A stretch of 64,000 nucleotides of DNA, taken from contig NC_087391.1 in assembly GCF_963675165.1 (NCBI RefSeq), forward strand, positions 3,398,646 to 3,462,645, in the 5' to 3' direction. Both the position numbers and the translations under genes were made by a program. Under the pieces are notes generated by a model. That model was not told the origin of the DNA. It saw only the letters and a list, made by a program, of their open reading frames with translations, and did no database searches. Shown one piece after another: positions 35,112-45,945 of this stretch; position 1 is the stretch's first letter, and each line of letters starts with the position of its first letter. The DNA comes from Halichondria panicea. Taxonomy: Eukaryota > Porifera > Demospongiae > Suberitida > Halichondriidae.

Positions 35112-36866
35112 TCAGTTATCGTTCTTCTTTTGCCTCTTTACAGGTGGAGGTCTGCATGCAATGGTGGATGGTGCTATGTAAACATAGTGCTGTTTCATCA
35201 TACATCGGAGTCTCTCCACACCATTTGGAATGTTGCGATACGTAACTTTCAAATTGTTAAAATAGGCGTGGATCGCCTCAGCCCCTTGCTCTCCCATGAG
35301 TCCTATTCCCACCTGCCACTGGTCCAGCCAATCAACCACATGCTTCTCTAGCATGTGCATCTTTGGTATGACGGTTGCTTGAGGAAATTGCTCCCGATAA
35401 AATGTCATAAAGGTGGAGATGGGAGTATCTTTGGAGTAAATTTACATGGTACGTTGTCATTTTACACAATTTAAATTTACCTAGGGAAGCAATTTCCTCC
35501 TGTGTGATCATATTTTGATTATATATAATTATTGTGACACTTGCTGAATAGAGTTAGGGTGACACAAAACTTCCGCTGGATCTTCTCAGCACTCGTAACT
35601 ATGGACGGCTCATAACTGCTTGCTCTGAGTACAACGGTATTGCGAGTTTCTCAATGTTCCTCACCTGTAGAGTGATATTCAAAGTAAGTTTGTTTTTAGT
35701 TAATAACGTACCTGGAGGGTCCGGTTTACGTGATTTCCCACAAATGTGCCACCATAGTACGTTTGTCTCCGAACATTGAAGTCTTCTAGAGCAGCATCTA
35801 GAGCCTTAACAAAAGGTCCATCCTCTTTCTTGTACCCTTTTGCTGTTTTCTCGTTAATCTTAGTCCACTCAGCATCCTAATCCATAATTATGTACACAAC
35901 TCAGCATCCTAATCCATAATTATGTACACAACTCATCGTCTTAGTTTAATAATAATTATCACTTACAAGCTTCTTCGCGTGCGAAGCTTTCTCCTCAAAT
36001 TCTGAGCGGAGTGCTGAGAGTCGAGGATCGTCTTCCTCCTCACCTTCACCAAACACACAGAGCAAGGCCACCAGGTCATTGAGTTGAGCCACTTCTTCGT
36101 TTACCCTATACATTTATTTTATTGCTTTAAATTTTATGTGTTCCATGTAAATTTAATCACCTGTCTAGCTCATCCTTGAGGGCTCTCTCTCTCACAGAGT
36201 CACTCATGAAGTTTGAGTATGAAGGGCCACCCCTCTCGCGACTATCTTCACACCATAAGACTGCATTGTCAAGCGCACGACATTCATCCTCCATCAATTG
36301 GAAGAGCCGGTAAAATATCCCTAAACTGATGTGCAGTCCTGGAGGGCAAACCTGCATTTCCATTTTGGAATAAGGTGGGTGTGAATTAACAATGTAGATG
36401 TTACTTGATTCAAAGGGATGCATTTGAAAAAAGGTTCCCGAACACAATTGTTGAAGTTTTTGACGTTCTTTAGGATCCCTCCGGCTGCAATGAAGCTGTG
36501 GTGGTCTGTGACCATACTGGCAGTGCTTCTGCTTTGAACAGTAGTGGGTGGGTTCCTTAGCTGTTCTGATGTTGTCAAGCACCACAAGCAACACTGCCGA
36601 CCTATTCAGAATTTCACGTAAAGTAAGGTATGTGTATAATATAGTTATTCCTTTTACCTGAAGCACCTGACAGCCCATATATGTTACACAGGAACTCATA
36701 ATCCCCGCTAAGGAATACTCGGATTGTCTTTCCTCTGTACACGTTACAATTATAGTTTTTAATATTCTGCTTAGTACCTCCATGTCTTGCTCTGTAGGCT
36801 GTCCACCTCATCTTCGAACCTCTGTAGTGCGATCTTCAGGTTGGTAACGTTGTCGGGAGCCTCAAA
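35112..36866 (-). CDS. Multi-exon transposase-like gene (GDYEFL / GEQGAE family), 5' truncated
   Basis: Exons on the minus strand: about 36,866-36,778, 36,734-36,658, 36,601-36,405, 36,351-36,161, 36,105-35,967, 35,876-35,712, 35,664-about 35,600 and 35,428-35,112. All the early junctions keep frame. Landmarks in order: VTNLKIALQRF (coiled segment), VFLSGDYEFLCNIYGLSGAS, CCLWC, CPPGLHISLGIF, an acidic coiled stretch, MHMLEKHVVDWL and GEQGAEAIHAYFN, ending in a basic tail (PPVKRQKKNDN). I know this arrangement from unnamed multi-copy invertebrate proteins. The CCLWC pair and the Asp/Glu/His motifs would suit a zinc-supported nuclease or transposase, but the function is inferred only. The 35,664 exon reaches a stop, and a frameshift separates it from the AEKIQRKF segment, so this copy may be dead. 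Confidence 0.65.
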
Positions 36867-36969
36867 AACACAAAAAGCACAGGTATTAACTGAATAGCCG
36901 CGGTTATGATTTCATACGTAGTACCGCCCACCGCGGAACCAAAATCTAATTAATTTTAAATTACTTTCA
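36867..36969. other. Noncoding, possible 5' intron of the preceding gene
   Basis: No further upstream exon of the minus-strand gene was found here, so its N-terminus is missing or too diverged to see. Confidence 0.3.
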
Positions 36970-37850
36970 TTATCAGCTCCTAGCCAAGAAAAATGCGTAG
37001 CTAAGAAGCGGTAGCAGTTTTCTGCAGGCAACTTTGTTGCAAACTAGTCTAGAATAGTTATTCTGCCAGGATCTCTGAGTTTTGAACGGAGCAGGTAACC
37101 AGCCAAGGCCCCAGCGAAGGATCATTTCACAAGTAAGCTCTGTGTGTGTATAGCGATCATCATTTTCCTAGTCTAGCCTTTAGAAGCCTTTTGAGCTGAT
37201 TTAATATGCTTGTCCACCTACCTAGATAGCCTCTGAGTGTGTGAAATATACTGAAAGAATAGTTTAGAGCCTGTTTTTTTAGTGTAGTCTACAAGGTTTG
37301 ATATTCAAATAATTTTCTCTTTTTCAGCATTCGCCTCTAGCAAAGAAAGATGCATAACTTGGAAACAGTGACAGTTTTCTTTATTCAACTTCGTAGCAAA
37401 GTAGTCTACAGTAGTTACTGTGTCAGGATCTCCTGGTTTCCAACGGAAAAGTCAACCAGCCAAGGCCAGAGCGAGGGATCTCTTCAGAGGTAAGCTTTGT
37501 GTGCATATTATAGCAAGCGTTATGTAGCTAGTATAAGCCTCTGAGCTGATTTAATATGCTTCTGCACTTGCCTAGATAGCTTATGAGTGTGTAAAGTACT
37601 TGTGTAGAAGCTGAGTTAGTTTAGAGCCTGTTTTTAGAGTGTAGTGTACAGTGTTTGATATTCAATTATTATTCTTTTCAGTGTGGCAAAGAACAGTAAC
37701 AGTTCTCTTCAAGCTACCTTGTAGCTAGTTACTCTGTCAGGACCTCCAATCTGAACAGTCAACCAGCCAAGGACAGAGCGAGATTTTACTTCAGAGGTTA
37801 AGCTTTGTGTGCGTATGATTATAGCGATGCTGTTTTTAGCTTGTACATAG
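36970..37850. repeat. Three tandem repeats of about 350 bp, each ending in a donor-like site
   Basis: Units begin near 36,976, 37,330 and 37,680. Shared blocks are AACCAGCCAAGGCC, CAGGATCTCC and TTCAGAGGTAAGCTTTGTGTG, followed by GAGCTGATTTAATATGCTT and TTAGAGCCTGTTTTT. Each conserved block stops at an AG/GTAAGC-like donor, resembling a triplicated noncoding first exon and intron. Divergence is about 20-30% by eye. Confidence 0.7.
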
Positions 37851-38134
37851 TGTTCTTAGCTGATAATACGCTTTCTTAGCTTGTAAAGTGCACTGGCTCC
37901 AGCAGTGTGTTGAAGCCGAGTTTAAAATACAGAAGCCTATATGTACGCTCAGCAGTGTTGCAATGTAAAGGGGTCATCATTGATTTGCTTAGCTATCTGT
38001 TGGTCTCATCCACAATGTATTCTGTTATCAACTGTGATGAATGCTGGAATTTTGTCTTGAATCGGAGATCGGAAAGTTTGGGCCAACAGATTGGTTGAGA
38101 TGGTGGGAGTCCATAGTCAGGCCAGGAGTGGAAA

Positions 38135-38390
38135 TGCTTACAGTAAGTGGTGTGTGTGCGTGTGTGTGTGTGCGTGCGTGTGCGCACTTGTGTGTATCTT
38201 TATGTGCGTGCGTGTGTCTGTGTCTGTCTGTATGTGTGCCCGCGCGGGTGTATGTGTGTGTGTATGTGTCTGTTATGTGTTCCCGCACGGGTGTATGTGT
38301 GTATGTGTATCTGTGCACACGCGCACGCTTGTGTGTATCTGTGTGTGTGTGTGTGTGTGTGCCCCCTGTGTGTGCGTGTGGCCAGACACA
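38135..38390. repeat. GT/GC dinucleotide-rich microsatellite
   Basis: About 250 bp of alternating purine-pyrimidine sequence, mostly GT with GC and TATG interruptions, including GTGTGCGCACTTGTG-type blocks. Long open frames in several phases are artefacts. Such tracts favour Z-DNA. Confidence 0.9.
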
Positions 38391-38539
38391 GGAAGAGCAC
38401 GACAGGAGATTGTCAGAGGTACTCTGTAAATTGCAAGAAGCAGGCCTCACCCATGTGTAAAATGGTACTTTATACCATGCTAAATATTATCAGTGCTCTG
38501 CCAAAAGTTATGCCTAGGCTTGTGTGAAGTTCCTGCTTG

Positions 38540-38625
38540 CTTCCAATTGGGGTTGGCTTGTGTGAAGTTCCTGCTTGCTTCCAAGGTTACAATTCAATTA
38601 GGCTCACTACTCAATTAGGCTCACT
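38540..38625. repeat. Short tandem duplications
   Basis: GGCTTGTGTGAAGTTCCTGC occurs twice at 38,517-38,585, and CAATTAGGCTCACT twice at 38,594-38,626. Confidence 0.7.
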
Positions 38626-38949
38626 GTGTACATGTACAGAGGTTGATTGCATAATAATGTGTTAAATCTTTTTATGAACTCCCAGTTTGTTGTAGGATCA
38701 CAATTACTTTATAATTATGTGCCTATGAGTGCCATTGCATGTAAGTTTGCTTGTGGGAGCCTGTACATAATTATGTCTAAGGTTGCATGATTCATAATTA
38801 TTTGGCACCCTTGTATGAGATGTACTGTACTTTGTGTATGGCCATTCTCAATATACTTTTTTTAGGTTTGTTGGCTTGTGAGTTAGTGCTGTGTTACATG
38901 TACATTCCTGCTGGCAGTCCAATTATAATTATGTGGCTGAATGTCAATT

Positions 38950-39593
38950 TACAGCTGTTTGCATAGACCTTGCAAAATACTAAATCAGCACTGCATTACC
39001 ACAAAACCACAATACAATGTTGCTATGCAAACAACATGTAGTCTTCTAGCACTTGTATATTAAATGGGTACTTTTTTTACAAAAATGGCTAATCTGCGAG
39101 GCCCTCAAAAATTATCCGCTATAAGGTGGTATCAGTAAATGCTCTCACGATCTACTCTTGGTGGTATATGGAAACTCACATACAAATTATGGTGGGGATC
39201 GGAAATGGAGAATGGGCTGGGACTAGCTTGTATATACCAGCAGATATGATATACACGTAGCTACTAATCTGTCCACTGAATGTATAGAAAGCAGTGTGAA
39301 GGCTGAAGAAACTGTTAGTACGAAGTACTGCAAAGGACCTCAACACTGACATATCACAAAAGATTCGTTCAGCATGCAAGTCTCAGCACATGTTGATAGA
39401 GACCATTCTCCACTTCAATCCTCCCCGGTTCCATAGTCTACTTCTAGTTGCTCATAACTATACTACATGCATGTACATGTATTTATACTATTTGTTTGCA
39501 TAGCAACATTGCATGACATGTATGGTGGTTTTGTGGTAATGCAGTGAAGATTTGATTTTGCAAGGTCTATGCAAACAGCTGTAGTGTGTGTAT
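38950..39593. mobile_element. MITE, arms of about 90 bp
   Basis: The left arm 38,950-39,035 (TACAGCTGTTTGCATAGACC) and right arm 39,493-39,593 are inverted and imperfect. A nested weaker inverted pair lies at 39,192-39,215 and 39,404-39,428. No coding sequence. Confidence 0.75.
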
Positions 39594-39647
39594 TGATTGC
39601 ATGATAATCTTTTGATCTTTTAGGCACCACCCTAAGGCTAATGTTAA

Positions 39648-39962
39648 TCAATGTCTTGTTTCTGGTTACCTCCCTCCTTAAATTTCACTGCCTCATCAAA
39701 AAACTCATTATGACATCACTCCATTATTTTCATTTGCCACACCTACTTGTGGGTGTGTCACATGGTAAATAGCATAGATTGAAGCAGATTAGGGTAGTAA
39801 GATTTTCCTTTGTCATATTTGTGGTTTTATTGTATCCAGTGTGGTTATTTTAATTAACAGGAAATGGGGTTTTACAGAAAGTGATGTCACAATAATGAAT
39901 AATGATAACCTCCCTCCCTCACTAGTGGTAAGGTGATTTCCAAACCAGAAACAAGACATTGA
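39648..39962. mobile_element. 315-bp MITE
   Basis: Perfect terminal inverted repeats TCAATGTCTTGTTTCTGGTT, then a shared ACCTCCCTCC motif inside. Noncoding. Confidence 0.8.
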
Positions 39963-40443
39963 CGAACACTGGCCTAAACAAAGGTACATTTAAAATTCAA
40001 TTTCTTTATGGCTGGCTTGTTGGCTGGTGTTTGTCTCTGAGGAGGCTCTGTTCTACTTGTGTGTAAGAACCATTGATTCTAGAGGTGGTCTGCTTGGTTG
40101 GTAATATACTCCTTCTTCCTCATGCAGGTCTGTGAAACTATCGTCACTGCTATCTGCCATGGAACCACCACCATCTAATGGGTCTGAGAAGTTCTACTCA
40201 CTGTGACTACTATCCAGGATACCTAGGAGTACCTCATCCCCTATGTACAGAGGCATTGATGTACCATAGAATTAATTGTAATTGTATTTTTTATAATGTA
40301 TGTTCACTTTTGAGATTGATATTGAAATACAAATTTCACATTAAAATTTCAGCAAATTTTTGATTGCTAACCTATGGTGATCGGACTCAGTACGGCTTCT
40401 GTTGACCTGAGAGAGAAGCCTTGCAAGCTGTGGAGCTCTGGAA
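39963..40443. other. Noncoding stretch
   Basis: Nothing recognised. Short open frames have no motifs. Confidence 0.4.
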
Positions 40444-41509
40444 GGTTGTAGCTAGCCTCGACTCCAGCCCCACCTGGTATTTACTGTTAGCGCGTGGGTG
40501 GACAATTAATTTATTATTTACAGTATTTTATCTCATTGAACGTTAAAACAGTTATTGTGATAAAGAACAGAAAAAAGAAAAAGAAGAGGCTACCTCTCTG
40601 TATATACTGTAGACAGAGACAGCTAAGTAAAACATCAGCTCTGTAGATTTATTCATTAACTTGAGGCTCGGATCGGATACACACTCAGGCGACAAGTTAA
40701 TCTCATAAGAAATTAGTTAAACCTGTGGGTAAAAAATAAATGTGGATAAGTACAGTGGCTGTGACGTAACATAATGTGAGGACTACTTATTGATTTACAC
40801 AATAGATTTACCATTGAAAGCACTATCCATTAATACACACTCAAGCAACAAGTCCGGATACACACTCAAGCAACAAGTCCCTCGGATTGTAAACACATTC
40901 AGGCCACACAGTTCTCGGATCAGATACCACGTACTTACTCTGTGACCAATTTTCGGCAAATGTCACAACAATACTTCCTTCCAGATCTCAGAGAGAATGG
41001 CACTGAACGTCGAACAGACACACCAACACTTTGAAGATGGCTTCACTCAGAAACAAGAGGAGAAATCACCATCACAACACTTCTTTCAGAGAGAGGTGCA
41101 CTGGTCCTGTCAAGCTTCACATCAATCAAGAAAGGGAGTGTCTGGAAAGCAGATGGACTTGCTCTGGGACTTGCCATAGCCGGTACCCACATAAACACCA
41201 GCGTACAGACACTTCAACCCCTCCAGCTGCTTGTCTTTCAAGACTAGACCTGGTTTTCCAACACAGGATAACACGTACGCGAGAGCAGAAGAGAAGGTAG
41301 CAGCCATTACACAACTTGGACTAGATTTCTTTTTTCAATGACATCATTATAAATGAAACGGATATCAATGTTTTACAAACTAATGCGGAATAAGAATACT
41401 GATAAATATACTGCAATTCCCAGATTCTGGGTAATTCTGGCGCATGCGTAAACAGTGTATACCAGGCCGCCTTTCTCAGCGGCTTGGAATCGAGGCTAGG
41501 TTGTAGCTC
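40444..41509. mobile_element. Possible 1.07-kb inverted-repeat element
   Basis: CTAGCCTCGACTCCAG ... CCTGGTATTTACTGTT at the left is matched, inverted, by AACAGTGTATACCAGG ... AATCGAGGCTAGG at the right, with an extra 15 bp on one side. A third, single copy of the end is seen at 49,566-49,605. The interior holds tandem pieces (GGATACACACTCAAGCAACA, 40,850-40,880) but no recognised gene. Confidence 0.5.
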
Positions 41510-41537
41510 ACCACAAATTAATTAAGAGTAGAGTAAT

Positions 41538-41971
41538 GTGCTTCAAAGCGTCAACCGCGGCTATTCGGTTAACAGGGGAATTAGGATGCTCTACATTACA
41601 TATCTGAAATACCATCTTAAAACTCCCTCCTCCCTTATCTCCTCCCAACTTGACCCAGATCTCGTCAGCAGGTATCTTCCCTTCATGCCAAGTAAGCCGG
41701 TGCACTCTAAAAAGAATGAAATGTTTGCACAGTCTCTTAATTGGTTAATCGCGTACCTTCTCTCATCATCATCATTGGATCTTCTCCCAGAGATGTGGTG
41801 TATAACACATGGGAACATTCTTAATTTCCACAGTGTCCTTGACTGGAAATGTGAAGGGAACAAGTTGACACTTAAGATTATCTATTCCTATGAGTTAGCT
41901 TCAGCCCGCATCTTCTTCTCAGACGCTATTTTTACACTGGACCCTAACATTCTAGGAGGAAAAATTAAAAG
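41538..41971 (+). CDS. Unrecognised open frame ending at a strong splice donor
   Basis: The frame is open for over 430 bp and reaches AAAAGAG/GTAAGTC at 41,971-41,978, a near-ideal donor. The inferred peptide is ordinary in composition (for example PEMWCITHGNILNFHS) and matches no family I know. It could be a single exon of a host gene or chance. Confidence 0.3.
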
Positions 41972-42225
41972 AGGTAAGTCATAATACATAATATAATATC
42001 TTTTCATGGTCCACAGCTTGTTCCTGGGAATCATGAGAACAGACAGTCACAAGATCTGTTTGGTAGTCAGGTAGATCAGAGTAAAACATAAAACATTGTT
42101 CTACAATTTGTTTTATATATATAGAGTTAGACAGTTGAAGAAAACTATGATGTGCAACGTCTTAATAGTATCTAGACATCCCTTTGAGCCCAGCAGCACT
42201 GGAAAGTGATCATAACCACAATGTC

Positions 42226-42590
42226 TGATTTATTGATCGAGATACCTTTACCAGTTTAACTGCAGAGCCTGATAGGAGTTTGAGCTTCATTTTTGGTCTG
42301 CAGCTAGCTAAAGAGTTCCGCTATAGTCCTCAGTTTTTACATTTTCACAGGAGTCCTTACTGGTGAGAATATCAGCACTGTCCGAACTTACGTTGTTTTT
42401 GTCCGGCAGTGTTTTCTTTCAGCTGTAAAACAAACAATTTTCACAGTATAGCTACACAATTTGGAGAATAGATAGCATAAGACTAGATAGCATAAGACAT
42501 TAGCGTCTTTGAATTGTGTCTGTATCTTTTGTAGATATCGGTGTCCGACATAATTATAATGACGTCCGGTGATTGATACTTTACTCTAGC
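42226..42590. repeat. 365-bp repeat, copy 2
   Basis: Inverted relative to 6066-6430. It is joined on its right to a copy of the main dispersed repeat, as copy 1 is on its left. Confidence 0.75.
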
Positions 42591-43255
42591 GCATGCTAGT
42601 CGTATATGCTACATGCATTGCATTATCACTCTTCTGGTTTTTTTATTATCATGTCACCAGCCGAGGGTTTGCACTTTAGTGCTCTAGTTTGTCTGTTTGT
42701 TTGTAACAATAATATCTACTCACCTAGATGCCATAGCACTGCGTTTACAGCATAGATAGTCTTCACACAACAATATCTTGGTTTAAATAGTGGCAGATTT
42801 TGATGTTAAAGCTCTTTTGAACAAAAGCTAAGAATTAAGCTTAAATTTGCCACGTGGCCAGGTACGGGATCACTTCAGCTGAAAATACGTAGTTCAAGGC
42901 TTGATTACGTATTTTCAGCTGAAGTGATCCAGTACCAGGAACAATTGAATAGGGTCAAGAAAGTAGAATTGTGACTGCACTGGTTGTTGACTGACTCTGG
43001 ATACTATACTCCAGCCTAGAAGGAGCCATACTTCTCTTAGTCTAAGACTCCAGGCTTCTTTGCTGTGATCCCAGTCCATAGTGCATGTCTCATGCATGTG
43101 CGTTGTTGGTTTAGTTTTATTGCTCTTGAGTTGCTGTGCTAGCGCATGCTAGTCATACATGCTACATGCATTGCATTATCACTCTTCTGCACTCTTCTGG
43201 TTTCTTTATTATCATGTCACCAGCCGAGGGTTTGCACTTTAGTGCTCTAGCTCCC
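42591..43255. repeat. Copy of the main dispersed repeat
   Basis: Two GTTTGCACTTTAGTGCTC markers (42,668 and 43,224) bracket one unit. It includes a local inverted repeat around GGATCACTTCAGCTGAAAAT / ATTTTCAGCTGAAGTGATCC (42,870-42,930), also seen at 63,680-63,755. Confidence 0.85.
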
Positions 43256-43968
43256 AGATTTTTAGAGAGTACGTTGCTAAGTATAAATATACATTCTCAA
43301 ATGTGTGACGTCAAGCAGCGTCTGGCATAACATGGCCAGACAAAGACTTGTACTATCATCGCTGCACTCTCTCATTTCATCCAAAACACAAACCCTCATT
43401 TCAAATCAATAGTTGTGAGTTTAACAATCACATAACAAAATTCTTATGAGTCGTACGATAAAATAGAAGCTAGACTTTTCTCAGCATCTTTCACACTGAT
43501 CTGCTTCCGCATAGCGTAGTCATTCACCTGAGGATGTGGTAAAAATAGGCAATATAGCAAAGCGAATGTGCTTCAGGACTACCATATAATTATATGCAAT
43601 GAGAATGTGCTTCACGACTACTTCCCGACTCAGGAGCTCACAAAAACATTTACGATGTGAGGATTGGCCATGTAACACGGGAAATAGGGACCTGAGATAT
43701 TCGCAACGTGACCAAAATACCACTGGTCCTAAAGTGTGGACATAGTTTATGGCTTCTCTCAACCAGCTACCAATAACCGCAAGGCCCCAGCTGAGCATCA
43801 CAGTGATCACATGGAAAACTTGAAAAACAAAATGGCGCAGAAATCAACTGTGCAGTAAGCAAACGAATATTGTACTAGAAGCCTAAACAGCATACTTTGT
43901 ACAATTCTAATTATGTAACTGAGATAATATATATGTAGATAGTTTTCATTTTGTCTTTTCCCAGCTTT
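43256..43968. other. Noncoding stretch
   Basis: No gene supported. A 96-codon minus-strand frame (43,810-43,520) has no motif or splice context. Confidence 0.4.
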
Positions 43969-44117
43969 AGCCATGTGTTTGGAGCTATGTGCACGCTATA
44001 GGTACCAGCACACGCGCATTGGGCTGCTCTTTCACGTGGTATTTTTAATATCTTGCCTCGAGGTACTCTTCGTGCAGTACTGTCGAAAGAAAAGTGACCG
44101 TTTGATAATACACACAC
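43969..44117. repeat. Fragment of the piggyBac-type element
   Basis: About 145 bp closely match 59,440-59,580 of the TTAA-flanked element (GGGCTGCTCTTTCACGTGGT; AGTACTGTCGAAAGAAAAGT). Without terminal repeats it is a truncated copy. Confidence 0.75.
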
Positions 44118-44274
44118 ACAATCTTACACTGATTGTACATGTAGCCTGTAGAGCATAAAAATAATCGTCTAAAAATCTGCAAATAAAGAGAGACCATTCT
44201 CAAATCCTCAAAATGGAAAAGATTGAAGAAACTAATGTCGTCACGTGGGTTATATTTTGCCTTTATAAATTGGT

Positions 44275-44629
44275 GGGTCACCCACCTCCGCTTACCGCCA
44301 ACTAATACCGCGAGCGGTATATCTTGTGATTGTTATCGCTGGCGGCGAACCGCGGCGGTTCATGAAGGCAACCACTCATAACCGCTCGCAGATAAGTGAG
44401 GCGGTAGCTCTTTACCGCTCGTTACCGCTCGCAGTATTTTCGGGTGGGTAAAGGAGTCAATATTCATTTACCGCTCACGGCATATGAGGGCGGCAAGCAG
44501 AGGCGGGTGACCCCTATCGGCCACCATACTTACCGCTTGCGGTAGGAGGAAACATTCATTTACCGCTCGCTGGTAGAGAAGGCAGCGACCCTTTACCATA
44601 TGAGGGCGGCAAGCGGAGGCGGGTGACCC
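44275..44629. mobile_element. 355-bp GC-rich MITE with internal short palindromes
   Basis: The ends GGGTCACCCACCTCCGCTTA and GGCGGCAAGCGGAGGCGGGT are inverted. The inside carries many variants of TACCGCTCGCGGTA, itself palindromic. It is clearly more GC-rich than its surroundings. Confidence 0.75.
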
Positions 44630-45085
44630 TTTGAAGTACTTCTAAATCATTAGCTTGCTTTTTCAACTGCATGTTTTGTGGTGTTGGTTTGACAGTCACA
44701 CCCAGACTCCGCATGTATGGGAGTGGTCCCGCCTTTCCTTGAGCTATCCACAAGTCAGGAAATTAAAGGGACCGAAACTTATGGACTGGCAATGACGGGT
44801 TTGGTGCTCATCTGAAGACCGGAAAAAATATACTATAATGAATAAAACTGTCAATTGAATGTCCTTCATTAAAATCAAATGTGCATTCCGATTGAGTCAG
44901 CCTCAGCGGACGAGGTTCCATCCAACCCAGTTAGCCTTGTGCTTGCTACCCCCTTTCCAAAAACACGATAATAATACAATACGAGTACTTTTTCTCAGCA
45001 TTAATAACACAGCATAAAGACAAAATTAAACCAATTTTGTTGAACTGCACTACATTTAACAAATAACATGATATGTGGATTGCCT
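44630..45085. other. Noncoding stretch
   Basis: Nothing recognised. Confidence 0.4.
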
Positions 45086-45945
45086 CACACGAGATCAACT
45101 CCCACGAAATCAATTCTTACCAGATCAACTTTGCATGAGGTCAACTCTCAATAGATCAACTGTCACAGAATCAACTTTTCAAATGATCAACTTCATAGGA
45201 TCAACTCAAACAATAAAGAACAAGAATTGAAATATAAAAGAGTCCAGTTAAGACGCTTGATGCGCTGATAAATTACGCATTGAGAGTCATACCTTCCCCT
45301 TTTCCTTCTGCGTCTAGCTCCAGACATGTAGCTCTGAATCTTCGCTTTGGTCTCCTCTCTCTGCATGTATTCAATCCATTTAGGTGAGGGTTGCTTTTTT
45401 CATCCTAGAACCTACTTTTATCTCTGGCCCTCTTCCTCATTCCTGCAATGGCAACTTGAGTGGTGAACTCAGCTGGATGGGTGGGTGATCATGCTCGTTC
45501 CTTACAACCACACTCAAACCCTCTGAAGTGGCTCTTGCTGGGCAACCAGCCTTACGGTTTTTGCACCTCCAGAATTGAAATCATTTTCGTCTCTTATTTT
45601 TGTATGCTTAACTCAGTTTGTCTTGATGAATTGAAATAAGAATTGATTTTAGTTGATTTCAGGAGTTGAGTTGAAATCATTTTCATCTCTTATTTTTGTA
45701 TGCTTAACTCAGTTTGTCTTGATGAATTGAAATAAGAATTGATTTTAGTTGATTTCAGGAGTTGAGTTGAAATCATTTTCGTCTCTTATTTTTGTATGCT
45801 TAACTCAGTTTGTCTTGATGAATTGAAATAAGAATTGATTTTAGTTGATTTCAGGAGTTGAGTTGACTCTTGATTCTATGAGAGTTGATCTACTGAGAAA
45901 AGTTGATCTGGTAAGAATTGATCTCGTGAAAGTTAATCTCGTGTG
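45086..45945. mobile_element. Fold-back element with GATCAACT subrepeats
   Basis: The left end (45,086-45,210) is a series of about 15-bp units built on AGATCAACT. The right end (45,862-45,945) is the inverse series built on AGTTGATCT, starting from CACACGAGATCAACT against its complement. The centre contains three 96-bp direct repeats (45,575-45,862; TTGAAATCATTTTCGTCTCT starts each). No coding sequence. The structure parallels the element at 6.4-7.8 kb, with unrelated sequence. Confidence 0.75.
45575..45862. repeat. Three 96-bp direct repeats
   Basis: Starts at 45,575, 45,671 and 45,767, almost identical, with one visible difference (TTTTCGTC against TTTTCATC). Confidence 0.9.

Noticed and set aside
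38028-38527. Several overlapping 100-140-codon frames rich in Cys/Val or Thr/His
   Set aside because: Produced by the GT/GC microsatellite; low complexity in every frame.
43520-43810. 96-codon minus-strand frame
   Set aside because: No motif, neighbour or splice evidence.
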